The notes under the pieces were generated by a model. That model was not told the origin of the DNA and made no database searches. It saw only the letters and a program-made list of their open reading frames with translations. DNA of 64,000 bases, taken from Streptomyces antioxidans (GTDB lineage: Bacteria > Actinomycetota > Actinomycetes > Streptomycetales > Streptomycetaceae). The DNA lies in NCBI RefSeq assembly GCF_000968685.2, contig NZ_LAKD02000027.1, forward strand, positions 248,001 through 312,000. Reading direction: 5' to 3'. The position numbers were made by a program, and so were the translations under genes. This document shows, one piece after another, positions 17,333 through 25,038 of the stretch (its first letter is position 1; each line of letters starts with the position of its first letter).

Positions 17333-18340
17333 TCAGGGGATCTCGATCCCCGCCTCGGCCGAGAGCCGGTCGATCTCGGCCAGCTCGGCGTCGCTGAACT
17401 CGGGCGCGTCCAGCACCGCCACGTTCTGCTCCAGCTGGGCGACGCTGCTCGCGCCGATCAGCACCGAGACCACCCGGGGGTCCCGCAGCACCCATGCGAG
17501 CGCCAGCTGGGCGAGGGTCTGACCGCGCCCCTCCGCGAGCTTGTTGAGGGCGTGCAGCAGGCCCAGCCGCTCCTCGGTGAGGGTCTCGCGCTTGAGGAAG
17601 TGGCCGAGCGCCATGCGCGAATCCTCGGGCACCCCGTGCAGATAGCGGTCGGTGAGCTGCCCCTGCGCCAGCGGCGAGAAGGCGATGACCCCGACGCCCG
17701 CCTCGGCGGACGCCTGGAGCACCCCGCCCTCGACGCCGCGCTGGAGGAGCGAGTACGGGTACTGGTTGATCAGGTACGGGGTGCGCAGCTCCTTCAGGAT
17801 CGCGGCGGCCTCGGCGATCGCCTCCGGCGGGTAGTTGGACACGCCCGCGTAGAGCGCCTTGCCCTGGCGCACCGCGCTGTCGAGGGCGACCATGGTCTCC
17901 TCGATCGGGGTGTCCGGGTCGAAGCGGTGGGAGTAGAAGACATCGACGTAGTCCAGACCCATCCGGGCCAGCGACTGGTCGAGGCTGGCGAGGACGTACT
18001 TGCGCGAACCCCACTCGCCGTACGGCCCCGGCCACATGAGGTGCCCCGCCTTGGTGGCGATGAAGAGCTCATCGCGGTAGGGGCGGAAGTCCTGGGCGAA
18101 GATCGAGCCGAAGTTGCTCTCGGCGCTGCCGGGCGGCGGACCGTAGTTGTTGGCCAGGTCGATATGAGTGACGCCGAGGTCGAAGGCGCGGCGCAGCACC
18201 GCGCGCTGGGTCTCCAGGGGGTGGGTGTCGCCGAAGTTGTGCCACAGGCCGAGCGAGACCTTCGGAAGCAGCACACCGCTGCGGCCGCAGCGCTGGTACT
18301 GCATGGAGTCGTAGCGGTTCTCGGCGGCGAGGTGGACCAT
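17333..18340 (-). CDS. Aldo/keto reductase, L-glyceraldehyde-3-phosphate reductase (YghZ) type
   Basis: The 335-residue protein starts MVHLAAENRYDSMQYQRCGRSG and contains LGLWHNFGD, which is diagnostic of the YghZ/Kv-beta-like branch. Catalytic residues are in HIDLANNYGPPPG (Asp and Tyr), ATKAGHLMWPGPYG (Lys) and DVFYSHRFD (His). YghZ reduces L-glyceraldehyde 3-phosphate and methylglyoxal with NADPH, acting in aldehyde detoxification in the cytoplasm. It is transcribed alone and ends before a hairpin. Confidence 0.92.
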   Translation of the reverse strand: MVHLAAENRYDSMQYQRCGRSGVLLPKVSLGLWHNFGDTHPLETQRAVLRRAFDLGVTHIDLANNYGPPPGSAESNFGSIFAQDFRPYRDELFIATKAGHLMWPGPYGEWGSRKYVLASLDQSLARMGLDYVDVFYSHRFDPDTPIEETMVALDSAVRQGKALYAGVSNYPPEAIAEAAAILKELRTPYLINQYPYSLLQRGVEGGVLQASAEAGVGVIAFSPLAQGQLTDRYLHGVPEDSRMALGHFLKRETLTEERLGLLHALNKLAEGRGQTLAQLALAWVLRDPRVVSVLIGASSVAQLEQNVAVLDAPEFSDAELAEIDRLSAEAGIEIP

Positions 18341-18412
18341 GCGCGTCGTCCTTGTCCGTACGGTGCGGTTGGGGCGGGCGGGCCGTGGGGACGGACCGCC
18401 CGCCTGAGCTTG

Positions 18413-18480
18413 TCAGCTTTGGGCCAAAGTGGCGACCTCATTAGCGCTGAGTGTCCGGCCGTACACGCGGACGTCGCGGG
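18413..18480 (-). pseudogene. Possible remnant of a LamG-type domain C-terminus
   Basis: Immediately after the lectin stop, another minus-strand frame reads RDVRVYGRTLSANEVATLAQ and then stops. This is close to the standard last strand of bacterial LamG/concanavalin-like domains (DDVRVYxRxLSxxEVxxL). The frame has no start or domain upstream because the region is occupied by the lectin gene in a different frame. The simplest reading is a decayed tail of an older gene or of a lost C-terminal domain. A chance match over 20 residues is possible but not likely. Confidence 0.45.
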
Positions 18481-18486
18481 GGTGGA

Positions 18487-19518
18487 TCAGACGAAGGTCT
18501 GACGCTGCAGCCAGAGGTCCCTGGCGGTTCCGCTGCCCTGGATGAAGACGTAGAGCAGGTTCTCCTCGTTGAGGATGGGGACGCCGACGCCCGCGGAGCC
18601 GATGACCCCACCGAGGGACTGGAAGCCGCTGTAGGCCGTGCCGTTCTCGGTGTTCTGCACGGCGACCCACAAGGCGTTGTCGGTGGCCTTGATGAACACG
18701 TTGACCCGGCCGTCCTGGGCCAGGGCGCAGGTGGGCCGCCAGACGATCTGGGCGCCGAGGCTCACGGCGGCGCCGAACGTGTCGTAGTCGTCGCTCTGTC
18801 CGACCCGCCGGACGGACCCGTCGGACCCCCGGTAGAAGATCTGCACCCGGCCCGCCGCGTCCAGGCACACCGAGGGGCGGCTGGTCACATTGCTGGCGTT
18901 GAGGGAGAAGGGCTCCCAGAGGGTGGAGTTCGGGGTCTGCTGCTGGATGGTGTACAGCGTCTCGCCCGCGCCCTTGACCGCCACCACGAGCCGCCCTCCG
19001 CCGTCGAGGATCGGCGAGGGCGTGGCGAATATGCCGCCCCCCAGCGAGGTGGCGGGGGTGTAGGTCTCGTACTGCAGGTTCTGGTTGCGGATGTACCACA
19101 GGGCGTTGTCGGTGCCGGGGAAGAACACATAGATGCGGCCGTCGGCGCCGAGCGCCGCGGCCGGGTCGTCCCCGATGCCGGTGACCAGGGTCTGGGGCGG
19201 TCCGTAGCCGGAGTTGATGGAGGTCTGGGTGATGACCTCCAGATTGTTGCTCGGGGTGCGGTAGAAGACCCGGACCTTTCCGTCCTTGCCGCGGACCGGC
19301 GCCGGGATTCCGGCGACGGACAGACCCGGATACTGCTGCCACGGCCCCCAGGCGCCGTCGCGGGCCTCCACCCTGCTCCACAGGACGTTCGACCCGCCCC
19401 GGATGAAGACCTGCACCCGGTCGTCGGCGAACGCGACCGGGGCGGGCTCGGAGTGGATGCCGCCCTGAAGATTGATCCAGGTGCCCCAGACGGTGCCTGG
19501 GGTGGTGGAAACGACCAT
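18487..19518 (-). CDS. PLL/AFL-like beta-propeller lectin, no signal peptide
   Basis: Translation starts at ATG 19518, with GGGAGG 8-13 bases upstream; the longer open frame is unsupported. The 343 residues are built of about seven ~47-residue repeats with the pattern GG...P.PV...DGRV.VF.RG.DNALW (for example DRVQVFIRGGSNVLWSRVE, GRIYVFFPGTDNALWYIR and GRVNVFIKATDNALWVAVQ). This is the pattern of fucose-specific propeller lectins such as Photorhabdus PLL and fungal AFL, and of sialidase-like tectonin propellers. No secretion signal or membrane segment is visible. It is probably a sugar-binding protein. Short 10-base repeats lie in front of it. Confidence 0.8.
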   Translation of the reverse strand: MVVSTTPGTVWGTWINLQGGIHSEPAPVAFADDRVQVFIRGGSNVLWSRVEARDGAWGPWQQYPGLSVAGIPAPVRGKDGKVRVFYRTPSNNLEVITQTSINSGYGPPQTLVTGIGDDPAAALGADGRIYVFFPGTDNALWYIRNQNLQYETYTPATSLGGGIFATPSPILDGGGRLVVAVKGAGETLYTIQQQTPNSTLWEPFSLNASNVTSRPSVCLDAAGRVQIFYRGSDGSVRRVGQSDDYDTFGAAVSLGAQIVWRPTCALAQDGRVNVFIKATDNALWVAVQNTENGTAYSGFQSLGGVIGSAGVGVPILNEENLLYVFIQGSGTARDLWLQRQTFV

Positions 19519-19534
19519 GAGAGGACCTCCCTCT

Positions 19535-19570
19535 TCTCGTGAGGCCTCGTGAGGTCTCGTGAGGCCACGA
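19535..19570. repeat. Tandem 10-base repeats upstream of the lectin gene
   Basis: The unit (T/C)CTCGTGAGG occurs three times without gaps (19535-19564). The last copy also forms the inverted repeat CTCGTG-AGGC-CACGAG. The block sits 17-50 bases before the lectin ATG, where an operator or promoter would be expected. One unit per helical turn would put all copies on one DNA face. Confidence 0.6.
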
Positions 19571-19765
19571 GAGTGTGCGGATACACCGTCAATTCCCGGG
19601 GCAAGCATGGCGGATACCCGAAGAAGGCAAGATGTATGGATATGACCGACTCATTGCCATGTGAGACTGATATTGGATTGGATGGGCCCGCTTGTTTTGG
19701 AATTCGTCACGCGAGAAGAGCGATACTGATCGCTAGCCCGGCGGCGCCCTTCGTCTCCCCGCCAG

Positions 19766-19796
19766 TTGACCTTCCCCCTCGGGGAAGCCCGAGCAT
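19766..19796 (+). promoter_or_regulatory. MerR-type promoter with over-long spacer and central palindrome
   Basis: TTGACC (19766-19771) serves as -35. A 19-base spacer leads to GAGCAT (19791-19796), which keeps the A and T most important for a -10. The spacer holds the inverted repeat CTTCCCC-CTC-GGGGAAG (19771-19787). A -35/-10 pair at 19 bases with a palindrome between is the hallmark of promoters activated by MerR proteins through DNA untwisting. The MerR-PP2C gene starts 43 bases later. Confidence 0.65.
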
Positions 19797-19838
19797 CGGG
19801 GTCGCCGGGCGAGGCGCCCGGCGGCGAGGAGGGCGAGC

Positions 19839-20936
19839 ATGGGGCTGCTGACCATCGGCGCGTTCGCGAGGGCGTCGCGGCTGTCCCCCAAGGCGCTCCG
19901 CCTGTACGACGAGCTCGGGCTGCTGCCGCCCGCCCGCGTCGATCCGTACTCCGGCTACCGCCGCTACGATCCGGCCCAGCTGGAGCGGGCCCGGCTGGTG
20001 GCGTGGCTGAGGCGGCTCGGCATGCCGCTGGCCGACATCCGGGCGGTGTGCGAGCTGGAGCCGGAGGCGGCGGCGCGGGAGGTGCGCGCGTACTGGGCGC
20101 GGGTCGAGGCCGACACCGCCGCCCGGAGGGACCTGGCCGCCTTCCTCGTCGACCATCTGTCCGGGAGGGGCACCACGATGTCTTCTGACCACACCACCGA
20201 CCACACCACGCTGGGCATCCGCTACGCCGTGCTCTCCGACACCGGCTCGGTCCGGGAGAGCAATGACGACGCCGGTTACGCCGGTCCGCGCCTGCTCGCC
20301 GTGGCCGACGGCTTCGGGGGCGGACGGCACGCCGGCGAGGCGGCCATCGAGGCGCTCAAGCCGCTGGACGCGGGGGTTCCGGGCGGAGAACTGCTCAACG
20401 CCCTCGAAGAGGCCGCGCACCGGGCCCGGGAGTCGGTCTTCGCGCTGGCCGCCTCCGACCCCGCACTGAGGGACGTCGGCACGACACTCACCGCGATGGT
20501 GTGGTCGGGATCCCGGCTGGGGCTGGTCCACATCGGCGACTCCCGCGCCTATCTGCTCCGCGAAGGTGAGCTCTTCCAGATCACCCATGATCATACGGTG
20601 GTCCAGTCGCTGATCGACGAGGGGCGGATCACCTCCGAGGAGGCCGCTTCACACCCCCAGCGGGCGCTGCTGCTGCGCGCCATGGGCGGCGGTTCGGCGT
20701 TCGAGCCGGACTTCGCCCTGCGGGACGCCCGCGCCGAGGACCGCTATCTGCTGTGCTCGGACGGGCTGACGGGGGTCGTGCCCACCGAGGAGATCCGGCG
20801 CGTGCTCGCCTCGGAGGACGACCCCAGCCGGGCCGTACGGGGGCTGGTCGCCCTCGCCAACCACGCGGGCGGGCCCGACAACGTCACCTGTGTGGTGGCC
20901 CATGTGACCGAGCAGAGGGCTCTGACCTCGGCGTAA
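19839..20936 (+). CDS. MerR-family DNA-binding domain fused to a PP2C protein phosphatase
   Basis: The 365-residue protein joins a MerR winged helix (3-70: LTIGAFARASRLSPKALRLYDELGLLPP, then the wing SGYRRYDPAQ) and a short dimerisation helix (75-105) to a complete PP2C/SpoIIE-like Ser/Thr phosphatase (126-356). Phosphatase motifs include ESNDD, VADGFGG (D157, G158), GDSRAYLL (233-240), CSDGL (D308) and GGPDNVT (D347, N348). Effector sensing in MerR proteins is normally C-terminal, so here the phosphatase replaces the sensor domain. An internal ATG at 20178 (residue 114) has GGGAGGGG upstream and could yield the phosphatase alone. ATG 19839 has GGCGAGC-like spacing. Confidence 0.93.
   Translation: MGLLTIGAFARASRLSPKALRLYDELGLLPPARVDPYSGYRRYDPAQLERARLVAWLRRLGMPLADIRAVCELEPEAAAREVRAYWARVEADTAARRDLAAFLVDHLSGRGTTMSSDHTTDHTTLGIRYAVLSDTGSVRESNDDAGYAGPRLLAVADGFGGGRHAGEAAIEALKPLDAGVPGGELLNALEEAAHRARESVFALAASDPALRDVGTTLTAMVWSGSRLGLVHIGDSRAYLLREGELFQITHDHTVVQSLIDEGRITSEEAASHPQRALLLRAMGGGSAFEPDFALRDARAEDRYLLCSDGLTGVVPTEEIRRVLASEDDPSRAVRGLVALANHAGGPDNVTCVVAHVTEQRALTSA
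20163..20180 (+). promoter_or_regulatory. Internal ribosome-binding site and start for a free PP2C domain
   Basis: GGGAGGGG (20163-20170) lies 7 bases before an in-frame ATG at 20178, exactly at the junction between the MerR part and the phosphatase part. It is a better site than the one at the gene's annotated start. It would produce a 252-residue stand-alone phosphatase. Use of this site is inferred from spacing only. Confidence 0.5.
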
Positions 20937-20966
20937 GCCGCCGCTCGGGCCATCGGCCGGGCACTC

Positions 20967-20997
20967 GGGGCGCCCGCTGGAACTCGCCGGGCGCCCC
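20967..20997. terminator. Hairpin after the MerR-PP2C gene
   Basis: GGGGCGCCCG (20967-20976) pairs with CGGGCGCCCC (20988-20997) around an 11-base loop, 31 bases after the stop. Confidence 0.7.
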
Positions 20998-21061
20998 ACG
21001 CGTTCATCGGTCGAGGAACACGCTCTGTGCCCGAGCGGCACCGGCCGACGGGAGGTGCCCC

Positions 21062-21289
21062 GTGAGCACCGGATCCACACCCCGAGGGGACGACGCCGAC
21101 GACTGGGACGACGTCGTCCTCGACGCGGACTTCATACGGGACGCCGAGGTCACCGAGCCCGCCGCGCGCACCCGGATGCTGACCGCGCGCTGGCGGCGCG
21201 GCGGGCCCGAGCCCCAGCCCTGGCGGGCGGACGAGCCGCCGGCGGGCTGGTTCTGGAGCAAGCGCCGCAGACGGCGCCGGCGGCGCTGA
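21062..21289 (+). CDS. Small conserved-looking acidic/basic protein (75 aa), unknown function
   Basis: GTG 21062 follows GGGAGGTG at good spacing and opens a 75-residue frame. The N-half is acidic (GDDADDWDDVVLDADFIRDAE), the middle reads RTRMLTARWRRGGPEPQPWRADEPPAGW, and the end is a run of arginines after WFWSK. The W/P-rich middle resembles small uncharacterised Streptomyces proteins I have seen but cannot name. No membrane segment or cysteine motif is present. It lies between the phosphatase terminator and the ABC transporter promoter, so it is probably transcribed alone. Confidence 0.7.
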   Translation: MSTGSTPRGDDADDWDDVVLDADFIRDAEVTEPAARTRMLTARWRRGGPEPQPWRADEPPAGWFWSKRRRRRRRR

Positions 21290-21419
21290 CCTCGCCTCTC
21301 CGTTATCCGGTCGCAATTGCACGCGTAAAGACACCGCGCCACTTCCGGTGGGAGGATGCGGCCCGACTCACTGATCATGAGATCCGTGGTCGTTCGCCGA
21401 CCCTTCCCCCGGAGGTGCC

Positions 21420-22217
21420 GTGTCCGCTCGCTCCGCATTGCCGCCCGTCATAGCCGTCGCCGCCGTGTCCGCCCTGCTGGCCGGGTGCACCAGCACCAAG
21501 TCGTCGGGGTCCGGCGGCTCGGACATCAGCCTGGTGAACTCCGGCAAGCTCACCACCTGCACCCATCTGCCCTATCCGCCCTTCCAGTCCAAACAGGGCA
21601 AGAAGATCGTCGGCTTCGATGTGGATGTGGTGGACCTCGTGGCCTCCGCGCTCCATGTGAAGCAGGAGATCGTGGACACGCCCTTCGAGGGCATCCAGTC
21701 CGGGGAGGACCTCAACACCAACCAGTGCGACGTGGCCGCCGCCGGGATGACCATCACCGATGTACGCGAGAAGAACCTGGACTTCTCCGCCCCCTATTTC
21801 GAGGCCACCCAGGCGCTGCTCACCACCAAGGGCAAGCCCTTTAAGTCCCTCGCCGACCTCAAGGGCAAGAAGCTCGCGGTCCAGCAGGGGACCACCGGTG
21901 AGGCCTACGCCCAGAAGCACGCCAAGGGCGCGAAGCTGGTCCAGTTCGAGGACCTCGCGCTGCTGCTGACCGCCGTCAAGACCGGGCAGACCGAGGCGGG
22001 CATCAATGACAACGGTGTGCTCTACGACTACGTCAAGGACAACCCCGACACCGCCGTGGCGGCCGAGTTCGACACCGGTGAGCAGTACGGCATCGCCGTA
22101 CGGACCGGAAATGACGCACTGCGCAAGAAGATCAACGCGGTGCTGAAGGACGCCCGGGCCAACGGCTCCTACGACCGCATCTACAAGAAGTGGTTCGGCA
22201 CCGCGCCCAAGAAGTGA
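21420..22217 (+). CDS. Amino acid ABC transporter, substrate-binding lipoprotein (family 3)
   Basis: The 265-residue protein starts at GTG 21420 (GGAGGT upstream) and has a lipoprotein signal ending in LLAGC, with C23 as the lipid-modified residue. The mature part is a periplasmic-binding fold of the polar amino acid class: LTTCTHLPYPPFQSKQGKKIVGFDVDVVDLVASAL, then CDVAAAGMTITDVREKNLDFSAPY, the family 3 signature region. It captures the amino acid outside the membrane for the permease and ATPase encoded directly downstream (41-base gap, then a 4-base overlap). Confidence 0.94.
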   Translation: MSARSALPPVIAVAAVSALLAGCTSTKSSGSGGSDISLVNSGKLTTCTHLPYPPFQSKQGKKIVGFDVDVVDLVASALHVKQEIVDTPFEGIQSGEDLNTNQCDVAAAGMTITDVREKNLDFSAPYFEATQALLTTKGKPFKSLADLKGKKLAVQQGTTGEAYAQKHAKGAKLVQFEDLALLLTAVKTGQTEAGINDNGVLYDYVKDNPDTAVAAEFDTGEQYGIAVRTGNDALRKKINAVLKDARANGSYDRIYKKWFGTAPKK

Positions 22218-22258
22218 CGCCCGCCGACGGCCAACGGAGCTGAGGAGTCCGCACACTT

Positions 22259-23044
22259 ATGGCAATGACCCGACGGCAGCGGGTACGGGCGATACGGGCG
22301 GTGCAGTACGCCGTGCTGATCGTCCTGCTGCTCGCCATCGCCCTGGCCGCCGACTGGGGTGAACTGCGGCGCGCGTTCTTCGACGCCGAGGTCGCCCGGT
22401 CCCTGTTCCCCGACATCATCACCACCGCCCTGGTCAACACCGTCGTCTACACCCTGCTCGGCTTCGGCTTCGGCCTGGTCCTCGGGGTGGTGCTGGCGCT
22501 GATGCGGCTCTCACAGGTGCCGCCGTACCGCTGGCTGGCGGTGGCCTACATCGAGTTCTTCCGCGGGGTGCCCGCGCTGCTGGTGTTCATCGCGCTCGGC
22601 TTCGGGGTGCCGCTCGCCTTCCAGGTGGCGCTGGACCGGTATGTCACGGTCATGCTGGCGCTGGGGCTCGTCGGCGCCGCGTACATCGCGGAGACGATGC
22701 GGGCGGGCATCCAGGCGGTGCCCAAGGGGCAGATGGAGGCGGCGCGTTCACTGGGCATGTCACACAGCCGGGCGATGGCCTCGATCATCATCCCGCAGGC
22801 GTTCCGGATCGTGCTGCCGCCGCTCACCAATGAACTGGTGCTGCTGACCAAGGACTCGTCCCTGGTCTATCTGCTGGGGCTGTCCCTGGACCAGTACGAA
22901 CTGTCCAAGTTCGGCCGGGACGCGCTGAACCAGAATCGCAGCCTCACCCCGATCCTGGTCGCCGGGGTGTGCTACCTGATCATTACCGTGCCACTGGGCC
23001 ACGTGGTGCGGCGGCTCGAGACCCGTGCGGCGAAGGCGAGGTGA
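22259..23044 (+). CDS. Amino acid ABC transporter permease (HisMQ/GlnP type)
   Basis: The 261-residue membrane protein has a first helix at ~17-33 and four or five more. The EAA loop is in [49 protein letters not shown], which contacts the ATPase. ATG 22259 follows GAGGAG. Its stop overlaps the ATPase start in a GTGA junction. Only one permease gene is present, so it probably forms a homodimer in the membrane. Confidence 0.94.
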   Translation: MAMTRRQRVRAIRAVQYAVLIVLLLAIALAADWGELRRAFFDAEVARSLFPDIITTALVNTVVYTLLGFGFGLVLGVVLALMRLSQVPPYRWLAVAYIEFFRGVPALLVFIALGFGVPLAFQVALDRYVTVMLALGLVGAAYIAETMRAGIQAVPKGQMEAARSLGMSHSRAMASIIIPQAFRIVLPPLTNELVLLTKDSSLVYLLGLSLDQYELSKFGRDALNQNRSLTPILVAGVCYLIITVPLGHVVRRLETRAAKAR

Positions 23045-23889
23045 CCGGGGTGAAGGAGACGACGACGGAGGCGGAGGGGACCGCCGGGGCGGACGGCATC
23101 GCCATCCGGGTGGCGGGTCTGCACAAGTCCTTCGGTGAGCTGGAGGTACTCAAGGGCATCGACCTCACCGTCCGGCGGGGCGAGGTGGTCTGTGTCATCG
23201 GCCCCTCGGGATCCGGCAAGTCAACGCTGCTGCGCTGTGTGAACCTCCTGGAGGAGCCGACCTCGGGCGCGGTGACCGTGGCGGGCACCGAGGTCACCGA
23301 CCCGGACGTGGACATCGACCGGGTGCGGCGGCGCATCGGCATGGTGTTCCAGGCGTTCAACCTCTTCCCTCATCTGACCGCCCTGGAGAACCTCACCATC
23401 GCCCAGCGCCGGGTGCTGCGCCGCGACAAGGCGGAGGCGGTGCGCATCGCACGGGAGACCCTGCGGCGGGTCGGCCTGGGCGACAAGGAGTCGGCCTATC
23501 CGGCGCAGCTGTCGGGCGGGCAGCAGCAGCGGGTGGCCATCGCCCGGGCGCTGTCGATGGACCCGGAGCTGATGCTCTTCGACGAGCCGACCTCGGCGCT
23601 CGATCCGGAGCTGGTCGGCGATGTGCTCGCGGTGATGCGCGCCCTGGCCGACGAGGGGATGACGATGCTGGTCGTCACCCATGAGATGAGCTTCGCGCGG
23701 GAGGTCGCCGACCGGGTCGTGTTCATGGACGACGGGGTGATCGTGGAGGAGGGCGGACCGGAGCAGGTGGTGTCCGATCCGGTGCACCCCCGCACCCGGG
23801 CCTTTCTCACCCGGGTGCTCAACCCGGCCGCGGCACGGGTCGGGGAGGTGCCGGACACGGGTCCGCACGGAGCCCGGATCGACCGCTGA
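23041..23889 (+). CDS. Amino acid ABC transporter ATP-binding protein (GlnQ type)
   Basis: I start this gene at GTG 23041, where it overlaps the permease stop by 4 bases, giving 282 residues; GTG 23050 is an alternative. It carries Walker [10 protein letters not shown], the Q-loop in [13 protein letters not shown], signature LSGGQQQR, Walker B LMLFDEP and the H-loop in VVTHEM. The sequence [17 protein letters not shown] is typical of the polar amino acid subfamily. It powers uptake by the preceding binding protein and permease. The first 25 residues are a variable Thr/Glu/Ala tail. Confidence 0.95.
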   Translation: MTGVKETTTEAEGTAGADGIAIRVAGLHKSFGELEVLKGIDLTVRRGEVVCVIGPSGSGKSTLLRCVNLLEEPTSGAVTVAGTEVTDPDVDIDRVRRRIGMVFQAFNLFPHLTALENLTIAQRRVLRRDKAEAVRIARETLRRVGLGDKESAYPAQLSGGQQQRVAIARALSMDPELMLFDEPTSALDPELVGDVLAVMRALADEGMTMLVVTHEMSFAREVADRVVFMDDGVIVEEGGPEQVVSDPVHPRTRAFLTRVLNPAAARVGEVPDTGPHGARIDR

Positions 23890-23973
23890 GCTCCGTAAAA
23901 GGCCTCGCGCCTATCGGGACGGACCCCTTACGTTCTCCTTCACCGCACCGATCGCTACGGAGGTCCGCCCACC

Positions 23974-24942
23974 GTGTTCATCGACCTGCCCCTGGAGCAG
24001 CTGCGCACCTATCAGCCCCCGTTGCCCGAGCCGGACGGCTTCGACGCCTTCTGGGAACGGACCCTCGCCGGGGCCCGCACCCACGAGCTGAACGCGGTGT
24101 TCACCGAGGAGGACACCGGACTGGCCCGGGTGCACACCTACGACGTGGAGTTCTCCGGCTTCGGCGGGCACCGGATACGCGGCTGGCTGCTGGCCCCGCG
24201 GGACGTGGCGGGCCCGCTGCCGTGCGTGGTGCAGTACCTCGGCTACAACAGCGGCCGGGGGCTGCCGCACAACTGGCTGCTGTGGCCGTCGGTGGGCTAC
24301 GCGGTCTTCGTGATGGACAGCCGGGGCCAGGGATGGGTCCAACACTCCCCCGGCGTCACCCCCGACCCGGTCGGCGGCACCGGGCCCGAGACTCCGGGCA
24401 AGATGACCCACGGCGTCCTCTCCCCGGACGACTACTACTTCCGTCGGCTGTACACGGACGCGGTGCGGGCGGTGGAGGCCGCCCGTGAACATCCGCTGGT
24501 GGATTCCGCGCGGATCGTGGTCAGCGGGGGCAGTCAGGGCGGTGCGCTGGCCCTGGCGACGGCGGGGCTGGTGCCGGATCTGACGGCGGCGCTGGTGGAT
24601 GTGCCGTTCATGACCCACATCCGGCGCGCGGTCGAGATCACCGACGCCGATCCCTACGGTGAACTGGCGCGGTTCTGCGCCGGGCAGCGCGACCTGGCCG
24701 ACCGGGTGTTCGCCACGCTCGACCACTTCGACGGGCTGAACTTCGCGGCCCGCGCCACCGTACCCGCGCTGTTCTCGACCGCCCTGCGCGATGAGATCAC
24801 CCCGACCTCCTGCGGCTTCGCCGCCCATCACCACTACGCCGGTGAGAAGGAGCTCAAGGTGTGGTCCTTCAACGGTCACGAGGGCGGCGGCACCCACCAG
24901 CAGGCCGAACAGATCGCCTATCTGCGGAGGCTGCTGGGCTGA
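23974..24942 (+). CDS. Acetyl xylan esterase / cephalosporin-C deacetylase family (CE7) hydrolase
   Basis: The 322-residue alpha/beta hydrolase has the CE7 pattern: RGQG in DSRGQGWVQ, nucleophile S187 in VVSGGSQGG, acid D273 in ALRDEITPT and H302 in NGHEGGG. The family deacetylates xylooligosaccharides and some antibiotics. No signal peptide is present, so it acts on imported acetylated sugars. GTG 23974 follows GGAGG. It follows the ABC transporter by 84 bases but need not share its transcript. Confidence 0.93.
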   Translation: MFIDLPLEQLRTYQPPLPEPDGFDAFWERTLAGARTHELNAVFTEEDTGLARVHTYDVEFSGFGGHRIRGWLLAPRDVAGPLPCVVQYLGYNSGRGLPHNWLLWPSVGYAVFVMDSRGQGWVQHSPGVTPDPVGGTGPETPGKMTHGVLSPDDYYFRRLYTDAVRAVEAAREHPLVDSARIVVSGGSQGGALALATAGLVPDLTAALVDVPFMTHIRRAVEITDADPYGELARFCAGQRDLADRVFATLDHFDGLNFAARATVPALFSTALRDEITPTSCGFAAHHHYAGEKELKVWSFNGHEGGGTHQQAEQIAYLRRLLG

Positions 24943-24967
24943 GCCGGGCACGCCGGACCACTCCGCA

Positions 24968-25001
24968 CGTGCCGGGCGGCGTTCGATCGCCGCCCGGCAC
25001 G
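24968..25001. terminator. Hairpin after the acetyl esterase gene
   Basis: A perfect 14-base stem (left arm CGTGCCGGGCGGCG, 24968-24981; right arm 24988-25001) with a 6-base loop follows the esterase stop by 26 bases. Confidence 0.8.
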
Positions 25002-25038
25002 GGGTAGACAGGGGCTACCCGCACCGAAGGAGCCGCCC

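Larger units (their letters stand above)
19519..19838. other. 320-base divergent intergenic region between lectin and MerR-PP2C genes
   Basis: This gap holds three tandem copies of a 10-base unit next to the lectin start, a stretch near 19600-19740 that is clearly less GC-rich than its surroundings, and a MerR-type promoter next to the MerR-PP2C gene. I found no convincing small gene in either direction. Confidence 0.6.
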
